Source: Planctomycetaceae bacterium (GTDB lineage: Bacteria > Planctomycetota > Planctomycetia > Pirellulales > Pirellulaceae). From it: DNA of 60,502 bases. The notes beneath the pieces were generated by a model. It worked only from the letters and a program-made list of their open reading frames with translations, was not told the DNA's origin and did not search any database. The stretch covers positions 1-60,502 of the forward strand of contig PAQH01000134.1 in assembly GCA_002709225.1 (NCBI GenBank). Direction: 5' to 3'. This document shows, piece after piece, positions 32,742 to 40,803 of the stretch (positions within the stretch are counted from its first letter, which is position 1; each line of letters starts with the position of its first letter). The position numbers and the translations under genes were made by a program.

Positions 32742-34193
32742 ATGACTTACACCCCGAAGACGAAACCGATGTCGCACCAAGCGGCGGAGCTTCATATCTC
32801 CGCCGATCTCGACGTCAGAGCGATTCTTTGGGAGCAGGGAACCGGGAAGACGAAGCTGACGATCGACACCCTCGGCGAGAAGATCGCCCGAGGCGAGGTC
32901 GATGCTCTGCTGATCGTCGCGCCGAACGGCGTTCACCGGAACTGGATCACCGACGAACTCCCGAAGCATCTCCCGGACGAAATCGCCAAGACGATGCGAT
33001 CGCATCTTTGGTTCGCGGGGAAGGCCGCGAACAAGGGACAAACCCGCGACCGCGAGGAGCTTATCAAGCACGACGGTCTCGCGGTTCTCGCGATCACCTA
33101 CGAGGCTTTCCTCACGAAGCTCGGCAAGTTGTACACGAAGCGGTTCTTGACTCAGCGGTCGGTCTTCTTCGTTCTCGACGAAGCCCAGAGGATCAAGAAC
33201 CCGGCGGCGAAGAGGACGAAGACCATACTCGCGGCGGGCGCGTACGCCAAGCACAAGAGGATACTCTCGGGCACTCCGGTTCCCAACGGTCCGTTCGACA
33301 TCTACGCTCCGATCAAGTTTCTCAAAACCGACTTCTGGAAGGAGATCGGGTGCGGGAACTTCGCGGCGTTCAAGGCGATGTTCGGAATCTGGCAGCGGAT
33401 CGAGCTTAGCGAGGGTCGATCCTTCGAGTCGTGCGTCGCGTTCCAGAATCTCGAAATCCTGAACAAGCAGTTGGAGAAGATCGCGTCGCGTGTCTTGAAG
33501 GAAGACGTTCTCGATCTCCCGCCGAAGGTCTACCAGAAAAGATATTTTGAACTCACGCCCGAACAGCGAAGGTTGTATACATCTCTTCGAGAGGAGATGA
33601 TGGTCGATCTCGAATCGGGTGAAGTTCTTACGGCGGCGCTCGCGATCGTTCGCCTCCTCCGATTCCAGCAGATCACCTCGGGTTACCTCCCGGACGGCGA
33701 CGACGGACCCCTCATCGACATTCCCGGCGCGAACCCGCGATTGGACCTCCTCTCCGAGATCGTGGACGATACTCCCGGCAAGATCATTATTTGGTGTCGG
33801 TTCTCTCGCGATATCGACAAGATCATGGAACGCTTCGGCGATCTCGCGGTCCGATACGACGGGTCATCGTCGGACGAAGAACGCGCCGAAGCGATCGACT
33901 CCTTCCAGAATAATCCCGAGGGCGCTCGGATCTTCGTCGCGAATCCGGCGGCGGCGGGCGAAGGACTGACGCTTCACGCGGCCAAAACGGTCATCTACTA
34001 TTCCAACTCATTCAACCTCTCGCAGCGACTCCAAAGCGAGGACCGCGCCCACCGGATCGGACAGGACTCCTCGGTCACTTACATCGACTTGATCGCTCCT
34101 GGGACTATCGACGCTAAACTTGTAGCGGCGTTACGCGATAAGTTGAACGTGGCGGCCACGATCACCGGAGACTCGATCAAGGAGTGGATCTGA
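32742..34193 (+). CDS. SNF2-family DNA helicase/translocase
   Basis: 483 residues. Superfamily 2 motifs: Walker A 'WEQGTGKTK' (~29-37), 'FVLDEAQRIKN' (~143, DEAQ box), 'ILSGTPVPN' (motif III), and the C-terminal RecA domain with 'IIWCRFSRDIDKIMERFGD' and motif VI 'QSEDRAHRIGQ' (~430). It uses ATP to move on double-stranded DNA, probably in replication or recombination. Coupled to the next gene (TGATG). Confidence 0.93.
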   Translation: MTYTPKTKPMSHQAAELHISADLDVRAILWEQGTGKTKLTIDTLGEKIARGEVDALLIVAPNGVHRNWITDELPKHLPDEIAKTMRSHLWFAGKAANKGQTRDREELIKHDGLAVLAITYEAFLTKLGKLYTKRFLTQRSVFFVLDEAQRIKNPAAKRTKTILAAGAYAKHKRILSGTPVPNGPFDIYAPIKFLKTDFWKEIGCGNFAAFKAMFGIWQRIELSEGRSFESCVAFQNLEILNKQLEKIASRVLKEDVLDLPPKVYQKRYFELTPEQRRLYTSLREEMMVDLESGEVLTAALAIVRLLRFQQITSGYLPDGDDGPLIDIPGANPRLDLLSEIVDDTPGKIIIWCRFSRDIDKIMERFGDLAVRYDGSSSDEERAEAIDSFQNNPEGARIFVANPAAAGEGLTLHAAKTVIYYSNSFNLSQRLQSEDRAHRIGQDSSVTYIDLIAPGTIDAKLVAALRDKLNVAATITGDSIKEWI

Positions 34194-34534
34194 TGCCGAA
34201 AGTCTACATCGTACAGGAGCCGATTGACTTCGACCGGAGCGAGCGCGTCGAGCGGAAGCGGTTCGACACGACCCCCGCCGAGGAGTTCGGCGAAGTCGTG
34301 AACTTGCTTTCCTACCGAGCGAAGCCGTACGTCCCCGCTCGGGTCATCGCCGAACTTCGCGAGAAGCTCGCGGGCTTCGCCGAAGACGACTATCTCCTCC
34401 CCTCGGGCTCGATCGCGATCAACATGTGGGCGTACGCAATCGCGTCGGAAAACATCTCGCCGAAGAACCCGAAGTTGCTTCAGTGGTCCGGTCAACTTGA
34501 CCGTTACGTCGAGCTTCTCGCGGAAATCCTCTGA
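34193..34534 (+). CDS. Conserved-looking phage protein of unknown function
   Basis: 113 residues from the ATG at 34193 (overlaps the helicase stop). 'MPKVYIVQEPI', then 'SERVERKRFDTTPAEEFGEVVNLLSYRAKPYVPARVIAELREKLA' and 'PSGSIAINMWAYAIA' recall a short protein often found beside phage replication genes. Name and function unknown to me. Confidence 0.65.
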   Translation: MPKVYIVQEPIDFDRSERVERKRFDTTPAEEFGEVVNLLSYRAKPYVPARVIAELREKLAGFAEDDYLLPSGSIAINMWAYAIASENISPKNPKLLQWSGQLDRYVELLAEIL

Positions 34535-34543
34535 AGCTCGGCG

Positions 34544-34566
34544 TATACTTCGGTTGAAAGGAGATT
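34544..34566 (+). promoter_or_regulatory. Early motif/promoter P3 with adjoining ribosome site
   Basis: TATACTTCGGTTGA (34544-34557) runs straight into AAGGAGATT. TATACT is a good -10; I see no good -35. It is one of at least seven copies of the early motif. Confidence 0.5.
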
Positions 34567-34572
34567 CGATAT

Positions 34573-35133
34573 ATGTCCGAAACCTACGACTACGGAACCG
34601 ACGCGGCGGAGCAGACGAGTGACGTCACTCTCGAAGACCTTCAGGGTCTCGCCAAGAACTTCCTCGAAGCCCGCGCTCTAGTCGCGAAGAAAGAGGAGGA
34701 ACTGAAGGAGGCTCAAGCTCAGGAGAGGAACCTCGCCGAGCATCAGATCCCCGAAGCGATGGAAGCGCTCGGGCTCTCCGAGTTCAAGACCAAGACCGGA
34801 TTCCTCTTCAAGCTCGAAGAAAAGATCCGCGCCTCGATCCCGAAAAAGTTTTCCGCTCAGGCGTTCTCGTGGCTCGAAGAGAACGGCTTCGGCGGTCTCG
34901 TCAAGCGGAAGTTCGTCATCGCGTTCGGGAAGGATGACGAGGCTTGGGCGAACCGATTCGCCGGAGACCTCAAGCGACGGAAGCGCCCGCTCGACGCGAA
35001 GCAGGAGAAGGCCGTCCACCCCCAATCGCTCGCGAAGTTCGTTCGCGAACAACTGGAGGAAGGCGAGTCGATTCCGCTGGAGTTGTTCGGCGTCTACCGA
35101 CAGAACGTCGTGAAGGTCGAGGGGGCGAAGTAA
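34573..35133 (+). CDS. Coiled-coil protein of the replication region
   Basis: 186 residues after TTGAAAGGAGATTCGATAT. Residues ~25-60 are a coiled coil ('LEARALVAKKEEELKEAQAQ'), followed by 'EALGLSEFKTKTGFLFKLEEK' and a basic region. From memory this pattern recurs in phage early regions near helicases and ssDNA-binding proteins, without known function. Possibly a DNA-binding accessory or nuclease-inhibitor type protein. Its stop couples to the next gene (TAATG). Confidence 0.6.
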   Translation: MSETYDYGTDAAEQTSDVTLEDLQGLAKNFLEARALVAKKEEELKEAQAQERNLAEHQIPEAMEALGLSEFKTKTGFLFKLEEKIRASIPKKFSAQAFSWLEENGFGGLVKRKFVIAFGKDDEAWANRFAGDLKRRKRPLDAKQEKAVHPQSLAKFVREQLEEGESIPLELFGVYRQNVVKVEGAK

Positions 35134-35582
35134 TGGGCTACGAATCGAACTTCAAGGGACGTATCCTCGGGCTCCGGGAGAAGGAAGGCGAAGCGCTCCT
35201 CCGGGTCATCGAGAGTTCGATCGGCTACCATTTCGATAGGTCCTCGGTCCGCGATCCCCGCGACCCCGACCGAGCGACGACGTTCACCCTCCGTCGGGCG
35301 AAGTGGTACGACGAAGAGAAGAATCTCAAACAGGTCACGAAGCACTACACTTGGATCACGATCGTTGTCGATCGCGACGGCGAAGATGACGAAGACTTCT
35401 CGCGGACCGCGTATCGAGGCGGCGAGGCGATCAAGGTCGTTGGAAAAGTCGAGTATCCGTCGATCGACTTTGACGCTCTTCCGAAGGTCGTCCCCGCGCC
35501 CGAGGTCGCGCTCGCGGATAGACTCGAAGCGGGAGAGGAAGTTCCTCGGGAAGAGATCATTGAAGCCTTGAAGAAGGCGTAA
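35133..35582 (+). CDS. Early protein of unknown function (149 aa)
   Basis: From the ATG at 35133 (MGYESNFKGRILGLREKEGE), with GAGGGGGCGAAG upstream. Beta-rich middle ('HYTWITIVVDRDGEDDEDFS', 'GEAIKVVGKVEYPSIDFD') suggests an OB-like or beta-barrel fold. Helical acidic C-terminus. Followed by hairpins and not coupled to the next gene. Confidence 0.55.
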   Translation: MGYESNFKGRILGLREKEGEALLRVIESSIGYHFDRSSVRDPRDPDRATTFTLRRAKWYDEEKNLKQVTKHYTWITIVVDRDGEDDEDFSRTAYRGGEAIKVVGKVEYPSIDFDALPKVVPAPEVALADRLEAGEEVPREEIIEALKKA

Positions 35583-35702
35583 CGGAATCTCCTTTCGGGC
35601 TCGGCGGACTTCGGTCCGTCGGGTCCTTTCGACCCACGTTGGGTCTAGCGCCGGCACCGGAGCGCGAAGAAAGTGTCCGCTGCGATTTCAAAGGAGCCTC
35701 GA
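35583..35702 (+). promoter_or_regulatory. Leader with competing hairpins
   Basis: First hairpin GGCGGAC-TTCG-GTCCGTC (35603-35620). Next, GGGTC (35621-35625) and GGGTC (35641-35645) can each pair with the same GACCC (35631-35635), so two structures exclude each other. A further CCGG-type stem (about 35649-35664) comes before the ribosome site. This layout suggests attenuation or autoregulation of the gene at 35703; weak termination is the simpler alternative. Confidence 0.45.
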
Positions 35703-36512
35703 ATGGCTAAGGCATCAGCGACGAAAGAAATCGAGAAGAAGGAACCGGCTGGGGAACTCGCGGGGTTCGACTACGGCGCGGACGCGGGAGCGGGTTACGA
35801 GAACGTCGGTCAAGACGAGTTCTCGATCCCGTTCATCTCGCTCCTCCAGAGCGGATCTCCGCAGGTCAAGGGCGCCAACAAGATCGAGGGCGCGTCCGAG
35901 GGAATGCTCTTCAACACCGTGACCGGGGAGGTCTTCGACACGATCGAGTTCATTCCCGCCTACCGGACCAAGGAGATGGTCGAGTGGATCCCTCGCGATA
36001 AGGGCGGCGGCTACGTCGGCTCCTACCCGATGGACGATCCGGTCGTCGAGAAGGCGAAGGCGAACGCGGGCGGGAGCCGAGACCTCAAGACCGACGCCGG
36101 AAACGATCTCGTGGAGACGGTCTACCTCTACGGGATCCACCTCAGCGACGGCGGTCCGGTTCCGATCGTGATCTCCTTCACCTCGACCAAGCTCAAGGTT
36201 TGGAGGAATATCGTCACCCAGCTCAACATGTTCCAGATCCCTCAGGGCGATCGGCGGATCAACCCGCCCCTGTTCGCCCACCGCCTGAAGCTGGGCTCGA
36301 AGGACGAGAGCAACCCCAAGGGCGACTTCTCCAACTTCACGATCGAGCCCGCCGAGGGTTCGGTCCGCGAATCGCTCGTGGATCCGGCGTCGGCGGAGTA
36401 CACCGTCGCTCGGGACCTCGTTGACCTCGTCAAGTCGGGAGCCGGTCGCGCTGCGACCGAGACTCTGACGCCGGAAGGCGGCGACGAGGACGAAGTGGAC
36501 GCCGGGTACTAA
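35703..36512 (+). CDS. Candidate ssDNA-binding or recombination accessory protein
   Basis: 269 residues from the ATG at 35703 with AAAGGAGCC upstream. 'FSIPFISLLQSGSPQVKGAN' with 'GMLFNTVTGEVFDTIEFIPAYR' recalls a widespread phage family encoded near helicases and polymerases, often listed as hypothetical. The acidic C-terminal tail ('EGGDEDEVDAGY') is as in ssDNA-binding proteins that recruit partners through an acidic tip. Function inferred from tail, place and own transcription unit; not proven. Confidence 0.5.
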   Translation: MAKASATKEIEKKEPAGELAGFDYGADAGAGYENVGQDEFSIPFISLLQSGSPQVKGANKIEGASEGMLFNTVTGEVFDTIEFIPAYRTKEMVEWIPRDKGGGYVGSYPMDDPVVEKAKANAGGSRDLKTDAGNDLVETVYLYGIHLSDGGPVPIVISFTSTKLKVWRNIVTQLNMFQIPQGDRRINPPLFAHRLKLGSKDESNPKGDFSNFTIEPAEGSVRESLVDPASAEYTVARDLVDLVKSGAGRAATETLTPEGGDEDEVDAGY

Positions 36513-36544
36513 CGGCACATAGGGCTCTCGTCTCGTGCCCGCAT

Positions 36545-36575
36545 CCCGCTCGATGAAAGTCGAGCGGGTTGTTTT
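36545..36575 (+). terminator. Intrinsic terminator
   Basis: Perfect 9-bp stem CCCGCTCGA / TCGAGCGGG (36545-36553, 36560-36568), six-base loop, then TTGTTTT. Isolates the acidic-tail protein gene as its own transcript. Confidence 0.88.
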
Positions 36576-36603
36576 CCGACCACTCTCTTGAAAGGAGACT
36601 CAG

Positions 36604-37182
36604 ATGGCATCGACTCGACTCACGAATAACCTCCGCAACCGAATCGCGAAGAAGCTCCTCGCCGATCGCTTTGACGAAGAGTTCAAGGCGCTCGAAGACG
36701 AGAAGGCTCAACTCGCTCTTGAGGTCTACGCCAAAAGTTTCGGCGACGACGTACGTCGATTCGAGGACCTTCCTTCGGGTTGGCTCGAAGAAAAGGGCAA
36801 GGTGAAAGCCGAACTCGGAGGCGAAGTCACTGAGCTTTCTTTCCCGAAGGGCGTCACGAAGCGGTTCCCGGCGGAGAAATGCTCGTATTGGGACGGCGTA
36901 ACGATCACCCTCAAGGTCGGCGCTCGCGACTCGCTCGCGAAGCGGTTCCGGTCGATCTCGGATCGGAAGTCAACGCTGGTCTCGAAGAAAGACCAACTCG
37001 AAGCCGAGGTCCGGGGCGCGCTCTGGTCGTTCAACACGACCAAGAAGCTGATCGAAGAGTGGCCCGAGATCGAGTCGATCGTCAGCGAGCTTCTCGGGTC
37101 TTCTCATACTCCGACGAACCTCCCGGCGGTCCGGGTTGACGTCCTCAACTCGAAGCTCGGTCTCGAAGCGGTCGCTGTCTGA
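36604..37182 (+). CDS. Possible nucleotide-modification-associated protein (Nmad5-like)
   Basis: 192 residues after TTGAAAGGAGACTCAG. 'MASTRLTNNLRNRIAKKLLADRFDEEFKALEDEKAQLALEVY' and the C-terminal 'LWSFNTTKKLIEEWPEI', ending 'LNSKLGLEAV', resemble what I remember of the Nmad5 domain found in phages with modified DNA. No enzymatic motif is visible in it. It couples to the helicase gene (TGATG). If the name is right, it links to the hypermodification cluster at 41827-45986. Confidence 0.5.
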   Translation: MASTRLTNNLRNRIAKKLLADRFDEEFKALEDEKAQLALEVYAKSFGDDVRRFEDLPSGWLEEKGKVKAELGGEVTELSFPKGVTKRFPAEKCSYWDGVTITLKVGARDSLAKRFRSISDRKSTLVSKKDQLEAEVRGALWSFNTTKKLIEEWPEIESIVSELLGSSHTPTNLPAVRVDVLNSKLGLEAVAV

Positions 37183-38372
37183 TGGAGTGGACCAACGACC
37201 AAGAGCGTGCGTTCGCGGCGGTCTCGAAGTGGATGGAGGACCCGCACGGCGTCTTCCGGCTCTTCGGCTTCGCCGGTACGGGCAAGACCACCCTCGCGAA
37301 GCGCGTCGCTGAAGACCTCGCCCGGACGCCGGTCTTCGCGGCGTACACCGGGAAGGCGGCGGGCGTCCTGACCTCGAAGGGATGTCCCGGCGCGACGACG
37401 ATCCACAAGCTCATCTACGCCCCGAAGGATCGCTCGAAGAAACGGCTCCGTGAGCTAGAGGCGGAGAAGATCGCTCTCGACGAGTCGAGCCCCGACTTCA
37501 CGACGGAACTCACGAGACTGACGCGAGAGATCGCCGAGGAGACGAAGCGGCTCAAGAGCCCGCTCTTCGACCTCCGAAGCGAGTCGAGCCTCGACCTCGC
37601 GGACCTCCTCATCCTCGATGAGACCTCGATGGTGTCTGAGGAGATCGCGGCGGACCTCGAATCGTTCGGGACGCCGATCCTCGCTCTGGGAGACCCGGCC
37701 CAGCTTCAGCCGGTCAAGGCGAAGGCGGCGTACACTTCCGCCCGCCCGGATTACCTCCTCACCGAGATCGTCCGACAGGCGGAAGGCTCCCCGATCTTGG
37801 AGTTGGCGCGAATCGCCCGAGAGGGCCTCGCTCCGACGGTCGGGTCCTACGGCGACGGAAGCGCTCGGGTGATCCGGCGGGAGGACCTCAACGCGACGAT
37901 GGCGATGGACGCGGATCAAATCTTGGTCGGTCGGAACCGGACCCGGCGGGCGAACAACGTCCGCATGCGAGAACTACTCGGCTATTCGGGCGGTCCGGTT
38001 CCGGGCGATCGAGTCGTCTGTCTTCGCAACAACCACGAGAACGGTCTCCTGAACGGATCGACTTGGATCGTGATCGAGGCGAACGATCTCGACGACTCGT
38101 GGGGCTTGTCTATCAAGGAGGAAGGCGGCGACCGCGAGTTGACCGTGACGGCTCACAAGCAGCCGTTCGATGACGAAGAGATTCCTTGGTGGGAGGCGAA
38201 GGACCACGACTCTTTCGACTACGCCTACGCGATGACCGTCCATAAAGCTCAGGGCTCTCAGTGGGACAAGGTCCTTGTCTTCGATGAGTCTCATGTCTTC
38301 AGAAACGAAAGATCGAATTGGCTCTACACCGCCGTCACGAGGGCGGCGAAGGAACTCACCATCGTTGTGTAA
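37182..38372 (+). CDS. Dda/RecD2-like SF1B DNA helicase
   Basis: 396 residues. Walker A 'GFAGTGKTTLAK' (~27-38), Walker B 'LLILDETSMVS' (~142), motif III 'ILALGDPAQLQPV', and the C-terminal UvrD-like 'YAMTVHKAQGSQWDKVLV' and 'LYTAVTRAAKEL'. Matches T4 Dda-type 5'-3' helicases, which help start replication and clear proteins from DNA. Size near the T4 enzyme (439). Confidence 0.93.
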   Translation: MEWTNDQERAFAAVSKWMEDPHGVFRLFGFAGTGKTTLAKRVAEDLARTPVFAAYTGKAAGVLTSKGCPGATTIHKLIYAPKDRSKKRLRELEAEKIALDESSPDFTTELTRLTREIAEETKRLKSPLFDLRSESSLDLADLLILDETSMVSEEIAADLESFGTPILALGDPAQLQPVKAKAAYTSARPDYLLTEIVRQAEGSPILELARIAREGLAPTVGSYGDGSARVIRREDLNATMAMDADQILVGRNRTRRANNVRMRELLGYSGGPVPGDRVVCLRNNHENGLLNGSTWIVIEANDLDDSWGLSIKEEGGDRELTVTAHKQPFDDEEIPWWEAKDHDSFDYAYAMTVHKAQGSQWDKVLVFDESHVFRNERSNWLYTAVTRAAKELTIVV

Positions 38373-38380
38373 GGGATCTC

Positions 38381-40114
38381 ATGGAACGAACTTTTGGACC
38401 GACGGAACCGCTCTCTCAGATGACTCACGCCGAGAAGTATCGAGGCGAGGGTGAATCGTTTCGAGAGGCGATGAACCGCGTCGCCTCGGCGCTCTCGGAT
38501 AACCCGAGCCACTACCAAGGATTTCGAGACGCGCTCCTCGATATGAGGTTCCTTCCAGCGGGCCGGGTTCAGAAGGCGATGGGATCGACCGACGACACGA
38601 CTCCCTACAACTGCTTCGTCTCCGGGACGATCGCGGACTCCTTCGTTGACGGTCACGACTCTATCATGGACCGAGCGAAGGAAGCGGCGGCGACGATGCG
38701 ACGCGGCGGCGGGATCGGCTACGACTTCTCGACGCTCCGACCGAGCGGGTCGTTGATCAAGAAGCTCGGGAGTACGACGGACGGGCCGATTGCGTTTATG
38801 CGGATCTTCGACTCGATCTGTAAGTGCGTCGCTTCCTCGGGTCATCGACGCGGCGCTCAGATGGGCGTCCTTCGGGTCGATCACCCGGACATCGAGAAGT
38901 TCGTCCACGCCAAGCAGAACCAGACCGACTTGACCGGCTTCAACATCTCGATCGCGGTCACCGATGAGTTCATGCACGCGGTCGAGGCCGACGGCGACTT
39001 CGACCTCCGCTTCGGTCACGAGGTTCACCGAACGATCAAGGCTCGCCCGCTTTGGGAAGCGATCATGCGAGCGACGTACGATTGGGCCGAGCCGGGAATC
39101 CTCTTCATCGACCGTATCAACGAGATGAACAACCTCGCGTACGCCGAGACGATCGTCGCGACGAACCCGTGCGGAGAGCAACCGCTCCCTCCGTACGGCG
39201 CTTGCCTCCTCGGGTCGTTCAACCTCGTCAAGTACCTCGTGTGGGATCGCGATCTCGATCGTTGGGCCTTTGACTACGCGACCTTCACCGCCGATATCCC
39301 GCTCGTGGTTCGGGCGATGGACAACGTCGTCGATCGGGCGCGGTATCCGCTCGCCGAGCAGGAGAAGGAAGCACACGACAAGCGGCGGATGGGGCTCGGC
39401 GTCACCGGCGTCGCGAACGCGATCGAGGCGATGGGCTTCGCGTACGGCTCCTCCGAGTTTACTTGGGAACTCGGTCGAATCCTTCGGACCCTCGCCAATG
39501 TCGCCTATCGAGCGAGCGCCGAACTGGCGAAGGAAAAGGGACCTTTCCCGCTATTCGATCGGGAGAAGTTTCTCGGGTCTAAGTTCGTTGAACGTCTCGA
39601 AGACGAGACCCGCGAGTTGATCGCCGAGTACGGGATTCGCAACTCCCACCTGACGTCGATCGCGCCGACCGGAACGATCTCGCTGTGCGCCGACAACGTC
39701 TCCTCGGGCATCGAGCCGGTCTTCTCGACCGAGTACACCCGAGACGTTATCACCGCCGACGGGAAGGAGACCTTCACCGTCACCGACTACGGGAAGCGGG
39801 TCCTCGGCGTCGAGCCGAAGACGACTTCCGAGGTCACCGTCGAAGAGCATCTCGCGGTCCTCGGGACGGCTCAGTGGTGGGTGGACTCGGCGGTCTCGAA
39901 AACCTGTAACGTCCCGACCGATATCGAGTGGGAGGACTTCAAGGGAGTCTACCTCGACGCGTGGAAGATCGGAGCGAAGGGCGTGACGACGTTCCGACTC
40001 GGCGGGAAGCGTTTCGGGATTCTCAACGAGACCGAGGCAGCCGAGGAGGAAGCCGGAGAGCCCGTCTCGGCGTGCACGGTCGATCTGGTCACTGGGAAGA
40101 GGGAGTGTGAATAG
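38381..40114 (+). CDS. nrdJ: Class II (adenosylcobalamin-dependent) ribonucleotide reductase
   Basis: 577 residues from the ATG at 38381 (AAGGGATCTC upstream). 'FLPAGRVQKAMGST', 'PYNCFVSG' (first redox Cys), 'RRGGGIGYDFSTLRPSGS', 'NPCGEQPLPPYGACLLGSFNL' (N-x-C-x-E active site), 'LTSIAPTGTISLCADNVSSGIEP' and 'SKTCNVP' (second redox Cys) are the class II/NrdJ pattern. No small subunit gene follows, as expected for a B12 enzyme. A terminal Cys pair is present. Reduces ribonucleotides to deoxyribonucleotides for phage DNA synthesis without needing oxygen or iron. Confidence 0.92.
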   Translation: MERTFGPTEPLSQMTHAEKYRGEGESFREAMNRVASALSDNPSHYQGFRDALLDMRFLPAGRVQKAMGSTDDTTPYNCFVSGTIADSFVDGHDSIMDRAKEAAATMRRGGGIGYDFSTLRPSGSLIKKLGSTTDGPIAFMRIFDSICKCVASSGHRRGAQMGVLRVDHPDIEKFVHAKQNQTDLTGFNISIAVTDEFMHAVEADGDFDLRFGHEVHRTIKARPLWEAIMRATYDWAEPGILFIDRINEMNNLAYAETIVATNPCGEQPLPPYGACLLGSFNLVKYLVWDRDLDRWAFDYATFTADIPLVVRAMDNVVDRARYPLAEQEKEAHDKRRMGLGVTGVANAIEAMGFAYGSSEFTWELGRILRTLANVAYRASAELAKEKGPFPLFDREKFLGSKFVERLEDETRELIAEYGIRNSHLTSIAPTGTISLCADNVSSGIEPVFSTEYTRDVITADGKETFTVTDYGKRVLGVEPKTTSEVTVEEHLAVLGTAQWWVDSAVSKTCNVPTDIEWEDFKGVYLDAWKIGAKGVTTFRLGGKRFGILNETEAAEEEAGEPVSACTVDLVTGKRECE

Positions 40115-40132
40115 GACGGCTTGGTGTGGTCG

Positions 40133-40168
40133 GCCCCGACTTCGCCGAAAGGCGGGTCGGGGCTTTTT
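40133..40168 (+). terminator. Strong intrinsic terminator after nrdJ
   Basis: GCCCCGACTTCGCC - GAAA - GGCGGGTCGGGGC followed by TTTTT: 13 or more pairs with a GAAA tetraloop. Ends the helicase-reductase transcript. Confidence 0.95.
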
Positions 40169-40191
40169 CTTGAAAATCTTTCCCAAAGTAG

Positions 40192-40220
40192 TTTACTTTC
40201 GTTGACGGATACCTTATACT
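40192..40220 (+). promoter_or_regulatory. Early promoter P4
   Basis: TTTACT (40192-40197), 17-base spacer, TATACT (40215-40220), preceded by 'GAAAATCTTTCCCAAAG' as an AT-rich upstream element. The best match to sigma70 spacing in the window; drives the gene at 40239 just 19 bases beyond the -10. Confidence 0.75.
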
Positions 40221-40238
40221 ATGGGAAAGGAGCTTGAT

Positions 40239-40418
40239 ATGAAACTCGGAACGAAAGTCAAAGTCAGCCTCTTCGGAAAGACAGAAATCGGAACGGTTGA
40301 CGGTTTTTGGGAAGACGAGAACGGGAAGGGCGTCGAAGTCTTCTTCGCTCCCGAGGTTGAGGGCGAGACCGGATTCCATAAGGACTACCCGATCGACCGA
40401 GTTCAGATCGTCGCTTGA
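40239..40418 (+). CDS. 59-residue beta-rich protein
   Basis: I chose the ATG at 40239 because GGGAAAGGAGCTTGAT precedes it; the ATG at 40221 is within the promoter -10/+1 area. Starts MKLGTKVKVSLFGKTEIGTV; the pattern suggests a small SH3-like barrel. Single-gene unit between a promoter and a terminator, hence probably made early and in quantity. Function unknown. Confidence 0.65.
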   Translation: MKLGTKVKVSLFGKTEIGTVDGFWEDENGKGVEVFFAPEVEGETGFHKDYPIDRVQIVA

Positions 40419-40425
40419 TACCCTT

Positions 40426-40454
40426 CGGCGAGCGAAAGCTCGCCGACGGTCTTT
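40426..40454 (+). terminator. Intrinsic terminator
   Basis: CGGCGAGC - GAAA - GCTCGCCG, then ACGGTCTTTT. It follows the small beta-rich gene by 8 bases. Confidence 0.88.
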
Positions 40455-40462
40455 TCGTTACC

Positions 40463-40485
40463 TATACTTCCGTTGAAAGGAGATA
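40463..40485 (+). promoter_or_regulatory. Early motif/promoter P5 with adjoining ribosome site
   Basis: TATACTTCCGTTGA (40463-40476) followed directly by AAGGAGAT. It sits right behind a terminator, so a new transcript must start here for the genes from 40489 on; TATACT is the likely -10 with a weak -35. Confidence 0.6.
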
Positions 40486-40488
40486 CCG

Positions 40489-40803
40489 ATGGAAGCCAGC
40501 CCCTTGAAAGTGATTCACTACGACGACCACGACCTCACGACCCAGCGAGCGCTCCGGGTCAAAGTCTCTCACGCAATGGACGATCCGAAGCTCAACTGGA
40601 CGTTCTACTACAACCTCCAACTCTTCGCGTTGATCAACGGACGTTGGTACCGGATCGACGCTTGGGATACAGATCGCGGTGTCGCGTATTCGAGCGGTCT
40701 TCCGATCAACGATCCTCAGATGCTCGAAGCGTGGTCGCTCGAAATCGGCGGCAAGCAACTCTACCACCACACCCGTCGCGTTCGCGCAGTAGGAGCGAAA
40801 TGA
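40489..40803 (+). CDS. Early protein of unknown function (104 aa)
   Basis: MEASPLKVIHYDDHDLTTQR..., mixed alpha/beta with 'WTFYYNLQLFALINGRWYRIDAWDTDRG' and a basic C-terminus with 'HHTRRVRAVGAK'. The many His, Tyr and Trp residues are unusual for the region. First gene of a long coupled operon; its stop overlaps the next start. Not recognised. Confidence 0.6.
   Translation: MEASPLKVIHYDDHDLTTQRALRVKVSHAMDDPKLNWTFYYNLQLFALINGRWYRIDAWDTDRGVAYSSGLPINDPQMLEAWSLEIGGKQLYHHTRRVRAVGAK

Noticed and set aside
34573..35133. Calling the coiled-coil protein a Mu Gam-type nuclease inhibitor
   Set aside because: Coiled coil and place are compatible, but none of the Gam residues I know are clearly present, so it was left unnamed.
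38300..38380. Cobalamin riboswitch upstream of the class II reductase
   Set aside because: The gene follows the helicase stop by 8 bases, so there is no room for one and no B12-box was seen.
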